A DNA stretch of 64,000 nt from Methylomonas sp. LW13 (GTDB lineage Bacteria; Pseudomonadota; Gammaproteobacteria; Methylococcales; Methylomonadaceae). The DNA is taken from assembly GCF_016865255.1 (NCBI RefSeq), contig NZ_CP033381.1, positions 62,001 through 126,000 on the forward strand. The letters are read 5' to 3'. Below, piece after piece: positions 58,497 to 64,000 of this stretch. Both the position numbers and the translations under genes were made by a program. The stretch's first letter is position 1. Every line of letters starts with the position of its first letter. The notes below the pieces were generated by a model, which was not told where the DNA came from, searched no databases, and saw only the letters and a list, made by a program, of their open reading frames with translations.

Positions 58497-58658
58497 ATGA
58501 ATATTTCAAAAAACATTTATAGAGACGTGATGATTGGCTTGTTTTTTGTCACCGGCGTGCTCAGCTTCGTCTCCGGTCAATTTATCCTATCCACACTTTT
58601 ATTTGGTTCCGCATCATTGGCCAGTAACTTGAATCAAGCAACACCTGCGCGGGTTTAA
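58497..58658 (+). CDS. small membrane protein, function unknown
   Basis: Predicted 53-residue protein with two hydrophobic stretches (about 9-25 and 28-45) and few charged residues, MNISKNIYRD at the N-terminus. AGGTGG lies before the ATG and a good promoter lies upstream, which makes the gene believable despite its size. No family recognised. It follows repeat copy C by 373 bases. Confidence 0.55.
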   Translation: MNISKNIYRDVMIGLFFVTGVLSFVSGQFILSTLLFGSASLASNLNQATPARV

Positions 58659-58825
58659 GAGTGTAGGCTGGCCGCTATCGGCAACTTGTGGCGCAGACTC
58701 AAATGCGGGCATTGCTAATCAAGGCGGAACCTTATGGGTATTTTTTTAACCAAAGCCAAATCGTAGACATATTAAAGATCCTTACAGTCATTCACTGCCA
58801 AGCATAAAGCCATAGGAGAAATACC

Positions 58826-59047
58826 ATGAATTTACGTTACGCAAATATGAAAAGTGCGCTCGAATTTTTATATGCGCCTCCCGTCACCCTGGCGATTATC
58901 GAATCATGGAGCGATGACGAGTTTGATGATGTGTTGGACTGGATTGAACAAATGACTCGTCGCAATTGGCATCGAATACTTCAGCGACCAGAAGTGTTCG
59001 TGCAACAAAGGCCGGATGTTTTGAATGTATTGGATGTTGAAATGTAA
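58826..59047 (+). CDS. small acidic protein, function unknown
   Basis: Predicted 73-residue soluble protein with an acidic Trp-containing middle (ESWSDDEFDDVLDWIEQM) and a basic patch (TRRNWHR). GGAGAAATACC-ATG gives a good ribosome-binding site. No family recognised. It could be an accessory or phage-derived gene; nothing nearby identifies it. Confidence 0.55.
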   Translation: MNLRYANMKSALEFLYAPPVTLAIIESWSDDEFDDVLDWIEQMTRRNWHRILQRPEVFVQQRPDVLNVLDVEM

Positions 59048-59116
59048 TGGAGAAATTCAAATACGGCGTTTTTCTGGGCGTTATTATTAACTCGCCCCCT
59101 AAATACCATTCGCCTT

Positions 59117-59158
59117 GAGTCTATCGAAGGGGGCGCCAGCCTGGGCTTCGATGGGCTC
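59117..59158. repeat. imperfect inverted repeat in intergenic region
   Basis: GAGTCTATCGAAG / CTTCGATGGGCTC (59117-59129 and 59146-59158), 13 bases with a few mismatches. It is the main structure in the 357-base gap 59048-59404, where no gene is supported. It resembles common intergenic repeats and may be a terminator. Confidence 0.45.
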
Positions 59159-59404
59159 GGCCCGAACGGCACCCGTGTCACATTGTTCCGCTCTAACCAG
59201 GGGTTGAGCTTAGATTCTCCCGCAACTTGGCGCTGCGGCTATCTGGGTATAAAAACCTTCACTTCGCTATCGCTGCGCTTCCAAAATTGAATACGCCAAT
59301 CATCATCAATGTACTGAATGGTTCGTGATGAATGGATGTCATTTAACAGGGGTCTAACGATCCAGTATGGTGTTGCCTAACCCAACAACTTACTGGAGAT
59401 GATA

Positions 59405-60499
59405 ATGAACCGTGGAATCCTATTTTGCACCGCCATGGTGTTTGCAGCCTTTGAGGCTTTGGCGGATGGCAACTCTCATTTTGATGTATTCGCCAACCTC
59501 GATACCGGCCCCGGCAATGTCACGGCGACTGCCAACGGCCGGATCATCATGAGCCAGCATCAGTTTTATCAACCGCAATACACGGTGGTGGAATACAAAG
59601 ACCAGGCCTTGCTGCCTTTTCCGAATAAGGAACTGTCCGCAACCGATTCGACTGCACCGATCAAACTCGATTCGGTGCTGGGTATCCGCTCCGATAGCAA
59701 CGGTATCGTCTGGATGCTGGATAATGGCATGCGGAGCGGGGTGACGCCCAAGCTGGTCGGCTGGAATACCAAAACCAATAAACTCCAGCGCTTGATTTAT
59801 TTACCCGCGCCGATCGCGCCCAAGGATGCGTTCGTCAACGACTTTGCGTTGGATGCCAACCACAATCATGCCTTCATCAGCGATCCGGCCGGTGGCGCGA
59901 ATGCCGCCTTGATTGTGGTCAACCTGTCTACCGGTGCGGCGCGGCGGGTGCTGGAAGGCCATAAAAGTGTGGTGCCGGAAAACGTCGATTTGGTCATCGA
60001 CAATGTGCCGATTCAGGTGAAAACCCCGGCGGGCGAGTTGGTCAAACCGCATATTGGCGTCAATCCGATTACCGAGGATTTGGCCAACGAATGGGTCTAT
60101 TTCGGGCCGATGCACGGCCTCAGTCTTTACCGGATTAAAGCGGCGGATTTGGTCAACGAGTCGTTAACGCCTGAAGAACTGGCAAAGCAGGTGGAACACT
60201 ACAGCGACAAACCGATTTCGGACGGCATCAGCATTGATGAAAACAACAATATTTATCTGGGGGACTTGGCGAATAATGCGATTGGCGTGATCGCGCCTAA
60301 CCGACAATACCGGCAATTGGCGCAGTGTCCAAGGCTGTCATGGGTCGATTCCTTCAGTTTTGGCGCTAACGGCCAACTCTATGCGGTAGTGAATCGCTTG
60401 CATCGCTCAGCCACACTGAACGGCGGCGACAACCAATCCAAACCGCCTTACTTTCTGTTGAAGGTCAAAGCCTTGGCCGCGGGCCTGCCAGGACGTTAA
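59405..60499 (+). CDS. major royal jelly/yellow-type protein, exported beta-propeller
   Basis: Predicted exported protein of 364 residues (signal peptide to about residue 19, EALA|DGNSH), with the MRJP/yellow family features LGIRSDSNGIVWMLDNGM, NDFALDANHNHAFISD and YFGPMHGLSLYRI. The fold is expected to be a six-bladed beta-propeller. The bacterial proteins are sometimes called L-dopachrome tautomerase-related; the true substrate is unknown. ATG at 59405 has GGAG six bases upstream; the ATG two codons earlier is too close. It overlaps the LysR gene tail to tail by four bases. Confidence 0.82.
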   Translation: MNRGILFCTAMVFAAFEALADGNSHFDVFANLDTGPGNVTATANGRIIMSQHQFYQPQYTVVEYKDQALLPFPNKELSATDSTAPIKLDSVLGIRSDSNGIVWMLDNGMRSGVTPKLVGWNTKTNKLQRLIYLPAPIAPKDAFVNDFALDANHNHAFISDPAGGANAALIVVNLSTGAARRVLEGHKSVVPENVDLVIDNVPIQVKTPAGELVKPHIGVNPITEDLANEWVYFGPMHGLSLYRIKAADLVNESLTPEELAKQVEHYSDKPISDGISIDENNNIYLGDLANNAIGVIAPNRQYRQLAQCPRLSWVDSFSFGANGQLYAVVNRLHRSATLNGGDNQSKPPYFLLKVKALAAGLPGR

Positions 60500-61431
60500 A
60501 GATTGATTTGAGATGCGCTTATTTTCCGGCCTATGGCGTTGATTTGTTCGCGCAACCAACCGTGGGCCGGGTCTTTTTCCCATAGCGGATGCCAAATCAT
60601 CGCCAAATCGTAGTCCGGTAAACTCACCGGCACGGGTAATACTTGCAGCGGCACCAGTTTCTGAAAAGCTATGGCCAAGCGATAAGGCAAAGACAAAATC
60701 ATGTGGGTTTGGGCCACGATCAAGGGTGCCGATAGAAAATGCGGCACGATGAAATTGATACGCCGCTCCAAGCCCAACTCGGTCAATTTCTCGTCTATTA
60801 CCCCCAATTTATCGCCGGTTCGGGAGATCAGCATGTGCGTCCCCGCCAAATAGTCCTCCAACGACGGTGCGGCTTGGATGGTGGGATGATCCTGCCTGAC
60901 CACGCAAGCCATGCGATCCATGAATAAATGTTCGCAGTGCAAATGCGCGGGCGGATTCAGTACCGAGGCAAAGCCCAACACCACATCCAGACTGCCGTTT
61001 TCCAACTGCGCCAAGGGAAAAGCAGATTCCGTACGTTTGACATGAATGTCCACGCCCGGCGCCGTTTGCTCTATCAATTGCGACAACTCTGGCAAGATCA
61101 AAAACTCCATGTAATCGGTCGCGGCGATGGTGAAACGGCGCTGACTGGATGCCGGATCGAAGGCCTGGGGTGCCTCTAGCAATCGTTCCATTTCCTGTAA
61201 CAGACTGCGTACCGGCTCCACCAAGGCCAGCGCCAGTGCGGTCGGCTGCATGCCGGTGGGCGATTTAACCAAGACTGGATCGTTCAATTGCTGGCGTAAG
61301 CGGTGCAAGGTATGGCTCATCGCCGACTGGGTGACGAACATGCATTCCGCCGCGCGGGTGACATTGCGCTCCCGCATCAAAACATCGAAAGCCAGCAATA
61401 GGTTTAAGTCGAAAGTGCGTAGGTTAGCCAT
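60496..61431 (-). CDS. LysR family transcriptional regulator
   Basis: Regulator of 311 residues: N-terminal winged helix-turn-helix (about 8-65, RNVTRAAECMFVTQSAMSHTL) and a C-terminal substrate-binding domain of the NodD/NahR-like branch. The start faces pxmA across 249 bp, and its 3' end overlaps the MRJP-type gene. LysR proteins usually control the gene divergent to them, so pxmABC is a possible target, though the MRJP-type gene is an alternative. Co-inducer unknown. Confidence 0.92.
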   Translation of the reverse strand: MANLRTFDLNLLLAFDVLMRERNVTRAAECMFVTQSAMSHTLHRLRQQLNDPVLVKSPTGMQPTALALALVEPVRSLLQEMERLLEAPQAFDPASSQRRFTIAATDYMEFLILPELSQLIEQTAPGVDIHVKRTESAFPLAQLENGSLDVVLGFASVLNPPAHLHCEHLFMDRMACVVRQDHPTIQAAPSLEDYLAGTHMLISRTGDKLGVIDEKLTELGLERRINFIVPHFLSAPLIVAQTHMILSLPYRLAIAFQKLVPLQVLPVPVSLPDYDLAMIWHPLWEKDPAHGWLREQINAIGRKISASQINL

Positions 61432-61680
61432 CCTGAGTTCCTCAAAAAATTCGGCTGCATACTAAACAATATCGCTGCTGGCCGGTATGAACAGTCTTGA
61501 TGGTAGCGGATGAAATTTCACCATTTCACAGCCAAGCCGTTTCTCCCTACCTTATACCCCGAGCGCGTCGTCCAAGCCTACAAGGTTTAACTCCCCCAAG
61601 GGTAGCTTTTCGGTTGGCGGCGCGCCCAAAACTCAATGGCGATTGCCGTTTACTGAAACATATTACGGGGGATTCTTACC
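61432..61680. promoter_or_regulatory. divergent LysR/pxmA regulatory region
   Basis: 249 bases between divergent starts. It must hold the LysR and pxm promoters. I could not identify a consensus sigma-70 or sigma-54 site; TTATAC near 61551 is a weak -10 candidate. The pxmA SD is the G-run at about 61664-61669. Confidence 0.5.
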
Positions 61681-62433
61681 ATGTCTGCACAAATTCCAAT
61701 TTCAACCTTCAAACCTTATCGGGGCGAAAAAGCCCGGCTGGCCAGAGCTTACGATTATCTGATTCTGGTACTGGCCCTATTTTTATTCATCGGTTCGTTC
61801 CATCTGCATTTCGCCCTGACCGTCGGCGACTGGGACTTCTGGGTCGATTGGAAAGATCGGCAATGGTGGCCTTTGGTCACACCCTTAATCGGCATCACCT
61901 TTCCAGCGGCTGTTCAAGCTGTGTTATGGGATAAGTTCCGGCTACCTTTGGGCGCCACGCTCTGCGTTGCAGCGTTGTTGATCGGCACTTGGGTTGCCCG
62001 AATCTTTGCCTATCACTACTGGAATTTCTTTCCCGTCAACATGGTGTTGCCGGCCACCATGGTGCCGGGAGCCTTGGTACTGGATACCTTGTTGATGCTG
62101 ACCAACAGCCTGACCATCACCTCCATTTTTGGCGGTGGCGCGTTTGCCTTGTTGTTTTACCCGACCAACTGGCCGATCTTCGGCATGTTCCACCAAGCGG
62201 TCGAATACCACAACAGCCAGCTGACTGTGGCCGATTTATTTGGTTTCCAATATATCCGCACCGGCATGCCTGAATACTTGCGCATCATCGAGCGCGGCAC
62301 CTTGCGCACCTACGGTCAGTACGCCACACCTTTGGCGGCATTCTGTTCAGCGTTGTTGTGCTCGTTGATGTATCCGCTGTGGTGGTACATCGGTAAATGG
62401 TTCGCCACCACCCGTTATTTGAAAAAAATCTAA
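61681..62433 (+). CDS. pxmA: Pxm monooxygenase subunit A (PmoA/AmoA-like)
   Basis: Integral membrane subunit of the copper membrane monooxygenase family, 250 residues with about six or seven helices. It aligns with PmoA by DYLILVLALFLFIG, TVGDWDFWVDWKDRQWWP, GTWVARIFAYHYWNFFPVNMV and the C-terminal RTYGQYATPLAAFCSA. Being first in the order A-B-C, rather than second in C-A-B, identifies the pxm lineage, whose substrate is still debated (methane, ammonia or others). In Methylomonas pxm transcription has been reported to rise at low oxygen with nitrite or nitrate. Preceded by a GGGGG-type SD. Confidence 0.93.
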   Translation: MSAQIPISTFKPYRGEKARLARAYDYLILVLALFLFIGSFHLHFALTVGDWDFWVDWKDRQWWPLVTPLIGITFPAAVQAVLWDKFRLPLGATLCVAALLIGTWVARIFAYHYWNFFPVNMVLPATMVPGALVLDTLLMLTNSLTITSIFGGGAFALLFYPTNWPIFGMFHQAVEYHNSQLTVADLFGFQYIRTGMPEYLRIIERGTLRTYGQYATPLAAFCSALLCSLMYPLWWYIGKWFATTRYLKKI

Positions 62434-62445
62434 GGAGGAATGGTC

Positions 62446-63684
62446 ATGAAATCACTCTTTAAACCTTGGCTGTTGGCGTTGCTGTGCGTCAATGTATTGT
62501 CCATATTTACGGTACCCACCGCGCAGGCACATGGCGAAAAAGCCCTGGAGCCGTTCATCAGGATGCGCACCATCCAGTGGTACGACGTGCAATGGTCCAC
62601 GCAAAAATTCAACGTCAACGATGAAGTCAGCGTTAGCGGCAAGTTTCATGTCGCCGAAGACTGGCCGATCAGTGTGCCAAAGCCGGAAGCCACTTTCCTG
62701 AATATTTCAACACCTGGGCCGGTACTGATCCGCACCGAACGTTACCTGAACGGCAAACCATGGACCAACTCGGTAGCCCTGGAGCCGGGCGGTGACTACG
62801 AGTTCAAGGTGGTCATGAAGGGCCGTTTGCCTGGCCATTATCACATCCATCCGTTTTTTAATTTAAAAGACGCCGGTCAGGTAATGGGCCCTGGGGTGTG
62901 GCTGGACATTGGCGGCGATCCCGCGGACTTTAGCAATACCATTCAAACCATCAACGGTGAAATGATCGACATGGAAAGCTTCGGCTTTGCCAATGGTGTG
63001 TTTTGGCACCTGTTCTGGGGAGCGTTGGCGGCTGCCTGGCTGTTGTGGTGGGTGCGCCGTCCCTTGTTCATCAGCCGTTACCGGATGTTGGATGCCGGTT
63101 TGGAACATGAGTTGATCACAGCTCGGGACAAAGTCATCGCCAAGGCCGTGTTAGTGGGCATTCCGGTATTGGTATTGGTGATTAATTCCGTAACCAATAG
63201 CCGTTATCCGGACACCATCCCATTACAAGCAGGACTGGATAGGATTTTGCCTTTACCGGCTCAAGTCAATGCCGGAACGGTCAATGTCGACACGCTAAAA
63301 GCCGAATACAACGTGGCGCAACGTGCCATGGTGTTGCAGGTTAGTGTCGATAATCGCAGCCAAGGGGCGGTCAGGATAGGCGAGTTTTCCAGTTCCAACG
63401 TGCATTTCATGAATGATGATCTATCCGAGGTAGGCAACGTGCCCGGCAAGGACGACGTCAGCAATAAAGGCCTGAGCCTGAATGACAACACGCCTATCGC
63501 CCCCGGCGAACAACGTACCGTCACTATTGAAGTGCGCGATGCGGCCTGGGAGTCGGAAAAGCTGGATGGACTAATCAAAGACGCGGATAGCCGAGTGGGT
63601 GGCTTACTGTTTCTTTACGACGACGTGATGGGAAAACGCTATATCTCCAGCATTTCCGCCGCCGTCATTCCCAAATTCAATTAA
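62446..63684 (+). CDS. pxmB: Pxm monooxygenase subunit B (PmoB/AmoB-like)
   Basis: Periplasmic-domain subunit of 412 residues with signal peptide cut at AQA|HGEK, leaving His29 at the mature N-terminus, the copper ligand His33 of PmoB. His133 and His135 in HYHIHP match PmoB His137 and His139 of the CuB site. The residue matching PmoB His48 (RTIHWYD in Methylococcus capsulatus) is Gln44 (RTIQWYD). Two membrane helices (about 185-205 and 225-245 in the precursor) separate two cupredoxin domains. AGGAGG ends seven bases before the ATG at 62446; an ATG at 62440 is too close. Confidence 0.93.
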   Translation: MKSLFKPWLLALLCVNVLSIFTVPTAQAHGEKALEPFIRMRTIQWYDVQWSTQKFNVNDEVSVSGKFHVAEDWPISVPKPEATFLNISTPGPVLIRTERYLNGKPWTNSVALEPGGDYEFKVVMKGRLPGHYHIHPFFNLKDAGQVMGPGVWLDIGGDPADFSNTIQTINGEMIDMESFGFANGVFWHLFWGALAAAWLLWWVRRPLFISRYRMLDAGLEHELITARDKVIAKAVLVGIPVLVLVINSVTNSRYPDTIPLQAGLDRILPLPAQVNAGTVNVDTLKAEYNVAQRAMVLQVSVDNRSQGAVRIGEFSSSNVHFMNDDLSEVGNVPGKDDVSNKGLSLNDNTPIAPGEQRTVTIEVRDAAWESEKLDGLIKDADSRVGGLLFLYDDVMGKRYISSISAAVIPKFN

Positions 63685-63700
63685 TTCAGGAGCACACATC

Positions 63701-64000
63701 ATGGCTACCACGACAGAACATGTTAGCTTAAGCACCGAAACCCCAAAATCATTGCCTTGGTATTTGATCGACTTACCTAAGTACCTAAAGGGTTTTGGTC
63801 TATTAGCGGTTATCTACATCAGTTTACGGTTGTATCAGGGCGCTTTTGCCATCGCGCACGGTTTGGATTCCACGGAACCCGCGTTCGAACAGTACTGGAT
63901 GCGGCTGTTTTATATCGAACTGGCGGTTCTCGCCGTCGTCGTCAGCGGCTTTTGGGGTTACTTATGGACCACGCGCGACCGGAATCTGGATCAGTTGGCG
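63701..64000 (+). CDS. pxmC: Pxm monooxygenase subunit C (PmoC/AmoC-like), 5' part
   Basis: First 100 residues of a PmoC-like membrane subunit, cut by the window edge. It reads MATTTEHVSLSTETPKSLP, a membrane segment, then GLDSTEPAFEQYWMRLFYIEL, the conserved PmoC/AmoC block. The copper ligands expected in PmoC (Asp, His, His) are downstream of the window. AGGAG lies eight bases before the ATG, 17 bp after pxmB, so this is the third gene of pxmABC. Confidence 0.92.
   Translation, partial: MATTTEHVSLSTETPKSLPWYLIDLPKYLKGFGLLAVIYISLRLYQGAFAIAHGLDSTEPAFEQYWMRLFYIELAVLAVVVSGFWGYLWTTRDRNLDQLA

Noticed and set aside
61681-64000. Canonical pmoCAB or amoCAB operon
   Set aside because: The C gene is last, not first, and PxmB differs at the His48 position.
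1-64000. rRNA and tRNA genes
   Set aside because: Reading the intergenic gaps on both strands showed no cloverleaf or rRNA-like sequence, though without a covariance search a missed tRNA cannot be excluded.

Overview
The window looks like chromosome of a gammaproteobacterial methanotroph, most likely a Methylomonas or close relative (inference). The main evidence is at the right edge: three genes in the order A-B-C encode proteins of the copper membrane monooxygenase family (PmoA, PmoB, PmoC). Canonical methane monooxygenase operons run C-A-B; the A-B-C order is that of the divergent pxm operon known from gammaproteobacterial methanotrophs. Housekeeping blocks (rhlB/trxA/rho, maf-rng-yhdP, ileS-lspA, rdgB-rph) have the gene order usual in Gammaproteobacteria. 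I saw no rRNA, tRNA, CRISPR array or transposase gene.

Layout. 1-5.3 kb: end of a tripartite RND efflux operon, then a BatD-like gene. 5.4-9.6 kb: nudE, a chemoreceptor, the nucleotidase yrfG and rhlB. 9.7-11.5 kb: trxA and rho, each with a readable sigma-70 type promoter. 11.7-14.9 kb: an ABC transporter with degenerate ATPase motifs, a fungal-type GH5 beta-glucanase and a small coiled-coil protein. 14.9-24 kb: moaE, moaD and moaC, bamC, a nitrilase, yhdP, rng, maf and rlmH. 24.3-36.4 kb: a large inorganic-carbon uptake locus with one NuoM-like gene, dabA (DUF2309), a NuoL-like and two more NuoM-like genes, then a beta-carbonic anhydrase and a SulP transporter, closed by a strong terminator. 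36.5-44.2 kb: penicillin acylase family protein, a kinase-like protein, rdgB, rph, a Ser/Thr kinase and yicC. 44.2-52.5 kb: accessory genes, including a 170-bp MITE with a CTAA target duplication, a secreted protein made of three Cys-paired repeats, an FAD oxidoreductase, an SDR lacking the catalytic Tyr, MAPEG, a TIGR03790 protein, a diguanylate cyclase and a nitroreductase. 52.8-56.1 kb: ileS-lspA. 56.1-59.4 kb: a repeat-rich accessory patch with an Mrr-type restriction gene and two small genes. 59.4-64 kb: a royal-jelly/yellow-type protein, a LysR regulator and, divergent from it, pxmA-pxmB-pxmC (cut by the window edge).

How the genes work together. The dabA locus couples ion-translocating antiporter-like subunits to a DabA carbonic-anhydrase-like protein; the adjacent carbonic anhydrase and SulP carrier suggest a combined CO2/bicarbonate supply module, in a methanotroph perhaps for anaplerotic carboxylation rather than a Calvin cycle (inference). 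The pxm operon encodes a methane/ammonia-monooxygenase-like enzyme of uncertain substrate, with a LysR regulator facing it.

The most unusual signal is non-coding. Three copies of a 250-390 bp repeat (25781-26034, 56181-56431 inverted, 57731-58123) share a nested hairpin architecture. Their stems differ in sequence but keep pairing, while the loops keep GGA cores, several reading CARGGATG. That resembles the CsrA/RsmA recognition hairpin. One copy sits in the dab operon directly before dabA; the other two flank the restriction gene in opposite orientation.
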